In this document: positions 1 to 11,451 of the stretch, piece after piece
Layout of the letters: every line of letters starts with the position of its first letter
How positions within the stretch are numbered: position 1 is the stretch's first letter
DNA from: Entrophospora sp. SA101
Taxonomy: Eukaryota > Glomeromycota > Glomeromycetes > Entrophosporales > Entrophosporaceae
DNA length: 64,000 bases
Assembly: GCA_958430865.1 (NCBI GenBank)
Contig: CAUDNR010000158.1
Location: forward strand, 16,334 to 80,333
Direction of reading: 5' to 3'
Position numbers and translations under genes: made by a program
The notes under the pieces: model-generated
What the model was told of the DNA's origin: nothing
Database searches by the model: none
What the model saw: the letters and a program-made list of their open reading frames with translations, nothing else

Positions 1-480
1 AATACTTATATAACATCAAACTTGAGCCTATTATTTCTTGGCTCAAGCTCAGCTCGTTTGGAGCTTTAAACTGGACATAATAATAATAAACCTAAATCTA
101 AACTACAGCCAGTAAGGATACTGGCTGCAACTTTTGATGATGTTTGCTACCATATTTGCATCATATAAAAATGATTGCAACGTCTTTACGACCATTTTAT
201 TTTCTTTTTTGGATTGAGACATGGAACATTAACAGCTAGTATATGTATAAACCAAGTTTTTTTATAATGAAGAATATTGCTGTTATGAAGAAGGGATTTT
301 AATTTTGTTCTTCCATTTTAAATTTTTAAAATGTTTCATTGAAAAGATTACTCTTTTTGTAATTGGATCTTGTGTAATCCACAAATTAAAATTTACTATT
401 TTTCAGTAAAGTTATTTAAAGTTTCATAAATGAATATTATTTAAGGGTAGAGTGCAGGTAACACGAATTTCAACTATGGG

Positions 481-860
481 TTGGCTCGGTCTAAAGACTC
501 CTGATACTGCGCCACGCGCTCAAATTTCAAAAAAACTTTTTCAAAAAAGGTCTTTATGTGATTTTCCTTATTGCCAAATTTAGATATGATTATATATATA
601 TAGAATATAGGCATTAGTCTAAATTTAGTAACGATGATCGAAAACTAGACTAAATTTAACAATGATCCTAGCGCTCAAATTCCTCATGAACATAGTAAAG
701 TACATGTTTTAAAAAAGAATAGAACTCTATATACAACCAATATTTTTTTTGAGAAAATCTTTCTATTACATTAAAATTAAAGATCTATTCTATCAACTAA
801 TAGAGCTATTTTTTTTAAAAGGTAGGTCAGAGAATGACTTTTATACTTTTACCAAGCCAA
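481..860. mobile_element. MITE-like inverted-repeat element
   Basis: The left end reads TTGGCTCGGTCTAAAG, and the right end is the inverted counterpart ending CCAAGCCAA. About 380 bases lie between, with no coding capacity. An internal foldback (ttagtctaaattt / aaactagactaaattt) lies near 624-658. The flanks share only a short CTAT, so a target-site duplication is not secure. A rearranged relative is at 19489-19677. Confidence 0.6.
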
Positions 861-1102
861 CTATAGTGAGGGTGAAGAAAAAAACAAAGAATTAATTTTT
901 TTTTTGTCACTGAAAATGTCGATATTAATATTTGTGATTCACGTTAATAAATAAGTAAATATCTGTAAAAAAATATAAATTTTTTTTTGTTTATATTCAA
1001 TATGAACCTTTGAAGATTGATCGCATTTGATCATTGAGTGGCTGTATCTACTATTTAAAATGCTCACATGAAATTTTTTTTATTTCAAATTATTGAATAA
1101 AA

Positions 1103-1231
1103 ATGTCTTTAGTAAATGATTGTATTATTATTAGTGATGATGATGAAGGTGAAGGAACAAACTTAATTTTCCAGCAAAGTCCGTTATTAATAGATCATGT
1201 AATCTACCAAATAAAAAAAACCAAAACTTGA
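1103..1231 (+). CDS. Small acidic ORF with SUMO-interaction-like motif, or first exon remnant
   Basis: The 43-codon frame starts with ATG and ends with TGA. Residues 7-14 read CIIISDDD, a hydrophobic run followed by acidic residues, which is the layout of a SUMO-interacting motif. A possible splice donor (GTAATC) follows the His codon near 1199, so this could be the first exon of a larger gene, but I could not find a convincing second exon. It is duplicated at 24462-24590. I do not recognise the gene, and expression is unknown. Confidence 0.3.
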   Translation: MSLVNDCIIISDDDEGEGTNLIFQQSPLLIDHVIYQIKKTKT

Positions 1232-2440
1232 TGAAACAGGAAATATAATAAACTTTATAAATTAAATGATTGATAATATTTTGTATCTACAATTAATACT
1301 TGACATTATGAATATTAAGTTTTTGAAAGTATCACGGATATCCAAAGGTGTTACAGATATCTATTACGGATATTGGTAATACTTTCGAATATTCTCTAAT
1401 AAGAGATATGAATATATGGGAGGAACACTATATATGAGAACGTGATTTTTATTTCCGGACTTAAAAACCTTTTCCCGAACTAAATAATAGATGACTTTTC
1501 CAATCTAAAGGAGTAAACATACACAACCAATAGAATGATTGATTGGTGAAGATTATGATTTATAATGATTTATTTTTAAAAATTAGATGATTTCGTGCTT
1601 GTTTATATGATTACGTTGTGCCGTGTGATTATTAATTATATACAGTTTTTTTTTTCAAAATAAAAATATGGAAAAAATCAAAACAAACAAATGCTAAAAA
1701 TATTTTCAGTGAATAAAGGAATTTTTTTATCCGATACTATGAATAATGTTGATTTTTTTTGATTTTAGAGTTTGAATACAAAAACATAAAGTTGCGATTT
1801 TAAAAAATTAAAAAAAATTAAAATTAAATTAAAAAAATAAATAATAATTAATTATTGTTATTAATATATTAGAATTAATATTATGTTTGTTTGTGTTTTT
1901 ATTTTGTTTACGGATATAATAAAAATCGCATAAATAAAGATCCAATGATTTTTAAATACTGCAAAATTCAAAATTCACATTTCATTATTTTTTCATACTA
2001 ATACTTTTTTAAATTATGCATTCAATTTATTCACATTTATAATCTCATTGCGGGTTGCATAATTATTTAAGTTGAGTTCGAATCGAGTTGAAATTAAACG
2101 ATGTAGCAAATCCTCCCTGAATCTTGTCTCCCAATCCAACCCTTCCACTCATCGTCATCATAAATGTGCCGACGGACGACCTAAAAATTTATTGGGTGTC
2201 GTATAATGGATGAATGAATGTCTGCTATTATTATTATTGCTTTGAATATCTTCTTCTTGTTGGATCAAAAAAGTCAAAACTCCCAATTTACCAACTACCT
2301 AACGTCAAAAAGTATTTGATTTGATTGGTTAACGTCATTATCGTTACACGAATTAATTAATTAATTAATTTTTTTCTAATTGGTAAAGTGAAGTGAAGTG
2401 ATTCTATTTTTTTTTTTTTGTTTATTATTATACAGACAGT

Positions 2441-2480
2441 GTATGTATGTATGTATGTATGTATGTATGTATGTATGTAT
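2441..2480. repeat. GTAT tetranucleotide microsatellite (copy 1)
   Basis: About ten uninterrupted GTAT units. Copy 2 has the same run at 26003-26042. Confidence 0.95.
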
Positions 2481-3998
2481 GCATCAAAAGTAATATCAAA
2501 GAAATGCATATATAAAAAAAATCAAATAATAATAATAGTTTACATTTTTAATATTTTTAATTTAATTTTTTTCTCGATTACACAAGAACCAATTCTTCCA
2601 TTATTTTTTACCATTTAATTTAATTTAATTTATTATTATTGATTTTTCTTAAAATATTGTTATCATTATTATTTAGTGCCAACTTTATTTTCCTCCCTTT
2701 TTTTTTCTTAAATATCATGTTCATATATATACACATACACATACACATTCATTTTTTTGTTCTTTGTTTTGGCGCGAAAAAATTAAATGATTTTTTAATT
2801 TTTGATTCTGATAATTCTAAAAAAATTTTTTATTATGTTTTTTGTGTTAATTCCATATAAAGAAATTCACCAAAAAAATATTATTATTATTGTATATATA
2901 TTTGATTGATTGATTAATTAATTAATTTAACTGTTGATGTGTTATATTTTAATATTTTTGTTAATTAACCGAACTATCCAAATAAATAAACTATTAACTA
3001 ATTAAGCTTTTAAATTAAATAAATAAACTATTTAATTAACACAAATAAAACTATAGTTTCTTTTTTATTATTTAAGCTATTAATTAAAAAAACTATTATC
3101 AATTTTTAAATTAAAACTCCTACCAAGTTTAAAAAAAAACTCCTTATATAAAAAAAGTCCCTTTAATTTTAAAAAATACAATTAAAAATTTTTTTTTTGT
3201 TACTAAAAAATTATTTATTATTTATTTATTTATTTTTATTTATAAATACTCAAAACAAAAAAATCATTTTCATAGTACAATAAATACAAAATAATTATTT
3301 TTAATAGGTTCATATTCTTTTTATAGTATAAATCTTGACTAAAGGTTACACGCTCACGAATATCGCCATTTTATATTTCTCATTTACAATTATAATAAAT
3401 GTCATGGTTATTCTACACGTTAAATAATCGGCAACAAAATTCATCAAAATATAAACTTTTTTTTTACAAAAAAAAAAAGAATTTTAATTACAATAATATT
3501 ATCCATTTACTAATCTATATTCTATTCTAAATATAAAAAATTTTCTGTCCCTTTTTTTGGATTTGTATGCTTTGACCTTTTTTTTTGTTTTCATTTTTTT
3601 TTTCTTTCTTCTCTCTCTCTCACCAACTCTTTTTCTCACAAAATTCTCTACTCATTACTCGTCTTTTTTCTTTTTTTCATCTTTTATTATTATTATTAAA
3701 TAATATTTTTCTTCTTTCAAAGGAAATTTACTTTTTTCTCTTTTAAATATATTTATATTACACAAATATATATTTTTTATTAGGAGAAAAATTAAAATTA
3801 AAAAAAAAATTTAGAAAATTTTCTCAAGATTCACACAATTTTTAAAATATAACGGTTACGACTACAAAAAAAATCAACCAACAAAAATTTTATCAATTAG
3901 AAAAAAATTTATAATTTAATTAGTAAAATTAACTATTTAGAAAATATATATGTCAAAGAAATATTAGAAAAAACTCATCAAAAAGTTATTTTTCAATC

Positions 3999-5383
3999 AT
4001 GCATGCTAGCTCTTTACCAAATCCTCCGATCCTTTCACAATTTCAATATTATAGCAAACAACCAATAGATAATAATTTTCTTCATGTACCCTCAATAGTA
4101 ACTTCTCCTTCCACTCATCATAGTCCTACCTCATCCGCTGATTCTTTTTCATCGTTTCAACCTGACTCTGTAAATAACAACAACAACAACAATAATAATG
4201 GTGGCAATGATAGTCCCATCTCTCAAGCAATCTCTGCTCCTGTTACTCCAACTAACAGTGTTCCTCCTCCGCCACCCTCACTTTTGTCAAATCAACCTCC
4301 TAGAAGAGTAAGAACAAATTCAAACAACAACATTAATAATTCCATCAATAATAATAATAATAATAATAATAACAATAATAATAATAATAATTCAAAAAGT
4401 ATGTCATTTTTTTTGATCTGTGATTTATTTAATTTTTTCCTGTGATATCATCAATTATTTAATTAATTTTCTTTTTTTTTTTTTTAAAAAAAAAGGCAAT
4501 AGTAACTTGGCTCATATTCCTTGTAAATTCTTTAAAAGTAGTGCATGTACTGCTGGAAAAAATTGTCAATTTTTGCATAGTAAAGATCCTCCAGCTGATA
4601 ACTATGTCTGCAAATTTTATTTAAAGGGGAATTGTAAATTTGGCAATAAATGTGCTCTGTCTCACAATCAACCATTAAAAACTTCTACCAAACAAATTAA
4701 CAATAACCCTAATAATAATGGTAAAAATATTAATGGATTAAGAATTAATAATATTCCTGAGATTATTAGATCACCTGTATCTCAAGGTTACGGTAATAAT
4801 AATCAACAAGAATTAAACGATTTTTCATCATCCAATTCACCTGGAATGGTTCCGTTCTCTCGTATGCCATTAAGTCCAACTGAATATCAAAATAGTCATA
4901 GATCTCATAGCCAATTAACCGCATCTTTGAATCCATCTTCTGCCCCTCCATTGTACTCGGATGATAACTACTCACCTTCCTCTAGATCATTAAGGACCAC
5001 TTCACCAACATTTATTGGCTTTAACAGTGGTAATGGCAATGACAATAACCATTTAAGTGCTCCGATTAATATTAATTTTCAACAACGTAGATCTTTGCCT
5101 GATATTTCGCAACCAAGTCATCTAGATCCATTTAGCACCTCACCCTACCAATCTAATGTTAGAACAAAAGGATCCTTTTTACCCTTCTCCTCTTACTCTG
5201 AAAGTGGCATACTTTCGCCAACTTCTTCTTCTTTCCAACAACTTCACAGTATTCCAGAAGATCGTCATGTTCATAATAATAATAGTTTCACTAGCAGTTA
5301 TCTTGACCACAATAATAATAATAATACTTCCCTTTCTCAAAATATTCGTCAACAACAACAACTACAACTTATGACCAATTATC

Positions 5384-5447
<64 letters not shown>

Positions 5448-6756
5448 TCAACAACAACATCAACATCATCATTCTTCTTCTTATCATCATCTTCAAGAAT
5501 CGTCACCATTAATTGATGATGTTGATTACGAAGAATTCATCCCTTCCTCGCTAAACGATTTACTAACCCCAGATGAACGTAAACGAAGACGTAGTAGACA
5601 GGAAGAAACTTTGGAAATAATTAGTTCTAGAAGATTGTTCTCGAATTCTTCTTCTTTACATCCTTCTGACGTTCAATATGCTTACAACTCTCATCACGCA
5701 GTGGACCCATCACATATTCATCATTCAACTGTACGTTCTTTACCATACGGCTTTGTTGATGGTCCAGCTTCTTCTAATTATTCTTCTGCTTCGATAACTC
5801 ATGATGATATTCAACGTTTACCTAATAGCATTAATAACATTAACATTAATAATAATATTAATGAATGGAGTGATCGTCAACCTTTAAGTCCTTTAAGCCC
5901 TTATCATCAACAACAGCTGCAACTGCAACAGATGCAGCAATTACAATTACAACAACAACAGCAACAACACCCCCATTATCATCAATTACCCTCTCCGTCA
6001 TCATCGTCATCAGCAAATGGTTTTATGAATTTTAGCAGTCCTATCAACATCCCTTCACCACATGAAAATCATTCGACAAGCACAAACTCATCATCATTGT
6101 TTAGCGATTTTCGTGTAATAAGCAGACCAATTAGTATTAATGCCAACGTCACTAATGATGATAGTATTATTAATGGTGACAGTGGTGGTGTTGATGGTCT
6201 TATCACCAATACTGTTGACAATATTAAAAATAGTAATAATATTACTACTGCTACCAATCCAGCTATTAGTAATCTTAACAGTGCTAATAATACCAATAAT
6301 AACAGAGTTCGTTCATTTACGCCTGATCCATTTAGTCCTTTTGCACAAGATGAAGAACCTTTCTTTTCCATGGAAGTTGAAAAAAATGAACAACAAAATA
6401 ATAATAATAACAATAATACTAAACAAGCTGCTACTGCTACTGCTAATGATAATAATAAAGAAACTACGATCGCATCATCTTCTACGCCATCATCACCAAC
6501 ATCGCCTATTACTACCACTACGTCTTCACCTTCTTCCTCTTCTTCCACCTCTTCAGCCTCAAATAACGATACACCAAAAACTCCACTTTCTTATTCTGCT
6601 ATTGCAAAATCAGGTTTAAAAGATCCCGTTAATAGTACTACTACTAGTAACAATAACACATCCACAACTTCTTCAACAACTTCGCCAACAACAACATCAT
6701 CGTCGTCTAATTCTGGGCTTGGTATAGATTCTAGACGTTTTGAGTCAGTTTGCTAA
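3999..6756 (+). CDS. Two-finger CCCH zinc-finger protein, Cps3/Lee1-like (copy 1)
   Basis: This is a predicted RNA-binding or regulatory protein. Two exons are proposed, 3999-4398 and 4496-6756. The intron has donor GTATGT and a poly-T/poly-A tract ending AAAG, and the split codon AGC joins them into 886 residues. Two tandem fingers of the form C-x7-C-x5-C-x3-H lie at residues 143-161 (C143, C151, C157, H161) and 172-190 (C172, C180, C186, H190). The rest is low complexity: poly-Asn near residues 60-70 and 110-130, a Gln/His-rich block in the middle, and a Ser/Thr-rich C-terminus with the segment TPLSYSAIAKSGLKDP. The finger pair near the N-terminus of a long disordered protein resembles fungal Cps3/Lee1-type proteins, which is inference from the motif layout. 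The second exon alone would open with an intron-derived hydrophobic leader, so splicing is favoured. An identical gene is at 27561-30318. Confidence 0.85.
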
Positions 6757-6845
6757 TATTTAATAATATAGTTTTTATAATAATATATATAATATAATAT
6801 AAATATTAATCAACACATACATACGTATATACTTTTTTTTTCCCT

Positions 6846-6909
6846 AGTATTTTTAGTATTTTTAGTATTTTTAGTATTTTTAGTATTTTTAGTATTTTTA
6901 GTATTTTTA
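6846..6909. repeat. 9-base minisatellite in the 3' region (copy 1)
   Basis: About seven tandem units of AGTATTTTT lie 90 bases after the zinc-finger stop codon, followed by poly-T, (TA)n runs at about 7080-7101 and 7139-7155, and a long poly-T at 7205-7230. The poly-T is two bases longer than in copy 2. Confidence 0.9.
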
Positions 6910-7617
6910 TTTAGTATTTTTATTTTTTTTTATTTTATCCTTTTAAAAAAAAAGAAAATTAATCTTTTAATTTACAATTAGTTAATGAAAGATTTTTTTC
7001 AATGTAATATAATATCTTTTTCTTTTTTTGAATTAATTAATTAATATATTTTTTGTTATAATTATTCTTTTTTTACTTATATATATATATATATATATAT
7101 AATTTGTTTGTTTTATTATTTTTTTTTTTATAAATATACATATATATATATATATACTCTTTTTGTTTATAAAAATAAATAAAATAAAATTAAATAATAA
7201 ATTACATTTTTTTTTTTTTTTTTTTTTTTTGCATTGCATGTAAAATGCTTACGTGAAGAAATATTAATAATGGTTCGATGAATAAATTATTATTTGTACA
7301 TGTTGCTATCAATGTTTTATTCTCATATGATTTTACCATTTGTGTTCATTATAGAAAGTAAATTGTTGTTAATAAACAACAAATATGTGAATTATCCCAA
7401 TCTCAACCAATATCGAATAATTTCTTTTTATATTTTATATAATATTTTTGAGTTTAAAAAATTTATTGCGATGACAACTTGTTACTAAAAAATTAGTAAA
7501 AAAAGAATATATCGTCATCACTATGGATTATAATCACGGTCAATTGAATTGATAATCATATCTTTCCACTTCGAAACTTCCTGACTCTAAAAGTTCGTTT
7601 ATTCTAATAATTACAGC

Positions 7618-7977
7618 GTGAGCAATATATGGGAACCCTGCTTGTCGGTGTGTCATTTAGCAAAAAGAAACGAAAGAAATTCGATATTAAAGGATTCAAA
7701 ACACAAAGAGATTAAATTTAAACAGGAAATCTGTGTATATATGCACACAATCGGCCAATTCTTCAGACTTTTGGAATATGAAGATTGTGTTTTTATTATC
7801 GATATCTGTTCCGCCATTAATAGTGATGTGACTTATGACACTGCCTCTGCGATGTTATTTCATCCTTTGTTTGCAGTGCTAAAAACCGAATCGTTCTGCT
7901 GTATGATTAGGGCAGGACCATCAGTCTTCTTCATTTTAAGAGCCTCGAGAACCAGATCAACTGTCTTCATTTTGTAA
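7618..7977 (+). CDS. Hypothetical ORF (copy 1), weak
   Basis: A 119-residue open frame in an otherwise non-coding stretch, with less biased composition than its surroundings. It opens with a GTG codon, so the true start, if any, is unclear. I recognise no motif. It has eight Cys scattered without a finger pattern. On the opposite strand, 7950 down to about 7865 is also open and carries a short Lys/Leu-rich frame, so strand assignment is uncertain. It is copied at 31178-31537. It may be a remnant of a repeat-encoded gene. Confidence 0.25.
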   Translation: MSNIWEPCLSVCHLAKRNERNSILKDSKHKEIKFKQEICVYMHTIGQFFRLLEYEDCVFIIDICSAINSDVTYDTASAMLFHPLFAVLKTESFCCMIRAGPSVFFILRASRTRSTVFIL

Positions 7978-8335
7978 AATTGTTGTAAACTAATCTAAAC
8001 ATATACATTGGCGATGGTGGTGGTGATTAGCCTTCAAACGTTTATACACACACGTATGAAAATATTAGTCACCATCATAGTTTTTGAAAGTTTTGGAAAG
8101 AAAAAAAAATGATTGATTCACCAGATTTATGCATTTGCATAATTCGTAATTTGATTTGGTATAGTCACACCACTTATTATACGGGGTAAGATTTCAGGGA
8201 TCAATATTTAGTCATTTGTAATGTGATCATAATTAACAGTTTTTATAATATCCCATTTGTTATCTTAAGTGATATATAGAACTATCCCTACACCAAAATA
8301 ATAATATGAAGTTGATTTATATCAGATCTATTACA

Positions 8336-8512
8336 ATGGAACCCAAGAATTATAGTACTATCAGAAGTATTCTAAAGAGGAACAAGGGAAAAGATTGCTC
8401 CTTAGATTTTCAAAATAAATGATACTTGAAGCTTATCTAAGAAAAGAAAATATTACCTATGAAATTTACCAAGAAGAAAGAAAAATAATAAATGTTGGAA
8501 AAAGAAAGTATC
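8336..8512 (+). pseudogene. Short MEPKNYSTIRS ORF, broken (copy 1)
   Basis: This starts with ATG and encodes MEPKNYSTIRSIL, clearly related to the 74-codon frame at 49277-49498. After about residue 16 it is frameshifted relative to that relative, and TGA and TAA codons follow. It is the only plus-strand coding trace of the element. The function is unknown, and it may be a small accessory protein of the element. Confidence 0.4.
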
Positions 8513-8561
8513 ATAGATGATTAATTTTTTCTTCTAAACTCTTTATCTTATCTAATAGCCC

Positions 8562-9818
8562 CTATTTTTGCTTTTTACTTCACTCTTCTGATTTTTCCTG
8601 AAATTTGGCTACTTCTTCTCTTTCAATTTTTAATTCTTCTTTGGTAATTGATAACTCTTTTTCTAGTTCTCTAGTTTTATTTTCTAGGTGAAAACTGAAA
8701 GCTTGTGAAAGTAGTTCTTTGTCAGAAAGTGGTTTAGTTGATTTAGCTTTTAAATGACTACAAAAACATCTGTTTCTATTCCTTTTTAACCTACCACATT
8801 TCTCACATCATGGAAGAGTATTATTATCATAATCTTTTTTACATTCACCACAGATAAAGACAATGTCAGAATAACCATCAGGAGTATTATGGGCCATCAT
8901 TTGATGAGTAACAGGAGCAGTATCAAAATTAAGGAGAGTTGGGTCATCAAAATCTAGAAAGCAGAAGTTACACTCTTGTTCATTTCCTTGGGCTATTTCC
9001 AGAATTCTATATTCTAATCTCATGTTGGCTTGCTTGTTCTTTTGAACAATAAAAATCTGGAACTTCTCTTTAATTTTTCTTTTGCCTTATTTACTAATTT
9101 TTTGAGTTTGCATAATCTATTTTCTTTTTGTTGCATTGGTAAAGATGGTAATTCTTTAGTTACTAAATAATCTTTTCAGTTTATTTCCTGATTTTAGCAG
9201 CTAAATTATTTTCTAATAAATCTATTTGGTCTTAAAGTTTACCCATTGCAGCATCATGCTTCAACAAAGTTTCAAACATTTGTCATCTCTTCATTCCATG
9301 GCTTTATTTAGTGCTTTTTCAGCCTTTTCTCACTCAATTCATACTTCATCATCTAACTCTTCTACTCTTGCTTGCTTCCAACTCTGCTATCTTCTCTTCA
9401 TAATCTCTTTTTGGTTGATTCAATTGATTATTAAATTGCTTACTCTAGAATAGATTTCAGCATAACTACCACCTAATTCATTTGAACTTTCAATAAATCC
9501 CTCTAACATTTCTTCAATAGTAATGTTATCAAATCAAATTCTTTTACAACCTTTAGCTCATTCCCTAGTTTCATTAGGATCTACTGCCATTCTAAGTTTA
9601 TCTTCATCAATCCATTTTTTGTTTAATTTTTTGTACCATAATGTTCCCCTAGGAGCATGCATGCTAACCTCACCATTTCATCAATAGACTGACCAGCGAC
9701 ATGTCAGATTTTTGGTTTAAGATTTTCTTCTTTATCTGCTAATTGCTTCTTTAAATTTTCATTTTTCTTCCAATAGTTGTTTATTACTTTCCTGGAGTTC
9801 ACTTATAATGTTTGTCAT
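8562..9818 (-). pseudogene. Coiled-coil protein with Cys-pair C-terminus, TGA-interrupted (copy 1)
   Basis: Read from ATG at 9818 to TAG at 8562 with TGA as Trp, this gives an approximately 420-codon protein. It has an N-terminal Leu/Glu/Lys coiled coil, a middle segment with HVAGQ and WYKKLNKKW, a second coiled coil, then Cys pairs (CNFC, CGEC, CEKC, CFC) resembling a zinc ribbon, and a last coiled coil. TGA is kept at the same places as copy 2 (before HVAGQ, in RE-TGA-AK, RI-TGA-FD, DEV-TGA, LP-TGA-CEKC). Here one TGG of copy 2 is TGA, one TGA of copy 2 is TTA, and one CGA has become TGA. Single-base indels near the N-terminus, near the GEVG region and in the second coiled coil break the frame, so it is decayed. 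The family is not recognised. Confidence 0.55.
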
Positions 9819-10030
9819 GACTTTCTTTTTATTACTTTATATTTATTTATTTTTTTAATATACTTGTATCCTTTTTATGAGTGTATATTAAGTATATAAA
9901 TTATTTTAGTACTTTTTTTACTTTAAAGGTGGAAAAAGCTAACAATATTTGTCAAAAAACCAAACTTGATAAACTTAATGACAAATTAACTAAGTGATAA
10001 AGTCATGGAGATGATTTTATTCTAAATATT

Positions 10031-10674
10031 TTATTTGTTGCCAGTATAGAATGGTCTTGGACAAGTAATATCTTGTATTCATCTTTCACAAATGGGTGAA
10101 TACTCTGGTAAAGATACTCTTGTTTTTTGTAATCCATAGGAGGTGGGTGTTGTTAACACTAAAATAGATAAAGCTCTAATTTCTTCAAAAATATCTGCTT
10201 TCTTGGTTTTCAATAAATTGAATTCAGTAAAAGGTCCATTAGCAATTTCCTGAGCTTCGACCATACCAAGATTAGTTGCTTCAAAAAGAAAATGTTGATA
10301 TTTCTGGATACCTGGTAATTTTTTGAAATAAATCCCAAAATAGCTTTAATATCTAAGTATTGAAAACCTTTTCCACCTTCATAACACTGAGCTTTATTTA
10401 ATCCTGCTGGACTAGACTTTTTTATCACCTCAACCACATGATCTAGACAATCTACTCTTGTTCTTCTATAGAGTTTTTTAATCATGCCAAAATTACCATC
10501 ACATTTGAATTTGGTGTGTCCTGGAACCATGAAATTCAATTCAATACTTTCATAATAGCCACAAATTACTAAATATAAATAAAACCAAATGGTGGTGTTA
10601 TTTTTATTCTGTCCACCTGCATTATCACAAGTGACCTTTAAGTACTTTTCACCTTTATTCAATTTCTTAATTCT
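10031..10674 (-). pseudogene. Transposase-like protein (DUF7869-type), 5'-truncated (copy 1)
   Basis: The minus-strand frame contains CDNAGGQNKNN, then VPGHTKFKCDGNFG and a basic LYRRTRVDCLDHVVEV stretch. The order (Asp-Asn-x-x-Gly-Gln-Asn-Lys-Asn; Gly-His-Thr-Lys-Phe; Asp-x-x-Phe-Gly) is that of a widespread transposon-associated, RNase H-like family that I know as DUF7869. The name is from memory. The position that is TGA in copy 2 is TGG here (TTIWFYLY). One base is missing in the middle, which splits the frame near 10250, and another is missing near the end before TAA at 10031. The 5' part is replaced at 10675 by an unrelated repeat, so the gene is not functional. Confidence 0.6.
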
Positions 10675-10795
10675 AAGGTTTCTGGTCCAAACTGTTTTCT
10701 CAAAGACCAAACAATTTAGGCTTCTCAACATTTTTTATAAGCATGAACATTAAAAAACTATATGAATCAACTTGTTTTAACTTAAACAACTTTAA
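10675..10795. mobile_element. MITE-family end fragment truncating the transposase-like gene
   Basis: The sequence AAGGTTTCTGGTCCAAACTG begins exactly where copy 1 of the element stops matching copy 2. It closely matches AAGGTTTCTGGTCGAAACTG at 36107 and resembles the ends of the complete element at 55688-55860 (CTAAGGTTG...GAAAC). It runs directly into the assembly gap at 10796, which would hide the other end. Confidence 0.5.
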
Positions 10796-11451
10796 NNNNN
10801 NNNNNNNNNNNNNNNNNNNNNNNNNNNNNNNNNNNNNNNNNNNNNNNNNNNNNNNNNNNNNNNNNNNNNNNNNNNNNNNNNNNNNNNNNNNNNNNNNNNN
10901 NNNNNNNNNNNNNNNNNNNNNNNNNNNNNNNNNNNNNNNNNNNNNNNNNNNNNNNNNNNNNNNNNNNNNNNNNNNNNNNNNNNNNNNNNNNNNNNNNNNN
11001 NNNNNNNNNNNNNNNNNNNNNNNNNNNNNNNNNNNNNNNNNNNNNNNNNNNNNNNNNNNNNNNNNNNNNNNNNNNNNNNNNNNNNNNNNNNNNNNNNNNN
11101 NNNNNNNNNNNNNNNNNNNNNNNNNNNNNNNNNNNNNNNNNNNNNNNNNNNNNNNNNNNNNNNNNNNNNNNNNNNNNNNNNNNNNNNNNNNNNNNNNNNN
11201 NNNNNNNNNNNNNNNNNNNNNNNNNNNNNNNNNNNNNNNNNNNNNNNNNNNNNNNNNNNNNNNNNNNNNNNNNNNNNNNNNNNNNNNNNNNNNNNNNNNN
11301 NNNNNNNNNNNNNNNNNNNNNNNNNNNNNNNNNNNNNNNNNNNNNNNNNNNNNNNNNNNNNNNNNNNNNNNNNNNNNNNNNNNNNNNNNNNNNNNNNNNN
11401 NNNNNNNNNNNNNNNNNNNNNNNNNNNNNNNNNNNNNNNNNNNNNNNNNNN
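10796..11451. other. Assembly gap (656 N)
   Basis: A run of N. Any frame reported across it is meaningless. It lies immediately after a MITE-family repeat end, as does the second gap at 36209-36218. Confidence 1.

Larger units (their letters stand above)
861..3998. other. Upstream non-coding region of zinc-finger gene, copy 1
   Basis: Apart from the small ORF at 1103-1231 I see no credible gene here. The region is AT-rich and holds a GTAT microsatellite (2441-2480), long poly-T runs, a pyrimidine-rich stretch with CTCTCTCT (about 3590-3640) and A-rich DNA just before the start codon. The last two features are compatible with a fungal promoter and 5' leader. The junction at 2220/2221 is where copy 2 has 203 extra bases. 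Confidence 0.6.
1..8669. repeat. Large segmental duplication, copy 1 (partner 23360-32229)
   Basis: Position 1 corresponds to 23360, and the two stretches read base for base alike up to about 8669/32229. The only differences I found are a 203-base block present only in copy 2 (25580-25782) and two bases in a poly-T run near 7205-7230. Beyond 8669 the similarity continues at clearly lower identity into the TGA-rich element. The left limit is unknown because the window starts inside the repeat. It contains a whole CCCH zinc-finger gene. It could be a very recent duplication or two haplotypes of one locus assembled in series. Confidence 0.95.
8186..10674. mobile_element. TGA-rich coding element, copy 1
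   Basis: The left edge is the sequence GATTTCAGGGATCAATA, which also opens the relative at 49161. The right edge is where similarity to copy 2 stops, at the repeat AGGTTTCTGGTC (10675). It holds a short plus-strand ORF (ATG at 8336), a minus-strand coiled-coil/zinc-ribbon-like gene (8562-9818) and a minus-strand transposase-like gene (10031-10674). Frames are interrupted mostly by TGA where tryptophan would fit, plus several single-base indels. I see no clean terminal inverted repeats. Origin is inferred to be foreign or mobile, possibly from a mollicute endobacterium that reads TGA as Trp. Confidence 0.55.

Noticed and set aside
2418..2860. Two short plus-strand frames rich in Tyr/Val/Cys/Met and Ile/His (copies at 25980-26422)
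   Set aside because: They translate the GTAT microsatellite and AT-rich DNA, and no motif is present.
6069..6548. Long minus-strand open frame (Glu/Val/Leu-rich) and a plus-frame Leu/Ile-rich frame at 6140-6619, with copies at 29631-30110 and 29702-30181
   Set aside because: They lie inside the second exon of the CCCH zinc-finger gene and are only the other-frame readings of its Ser/Thr/Asn codon repeats.
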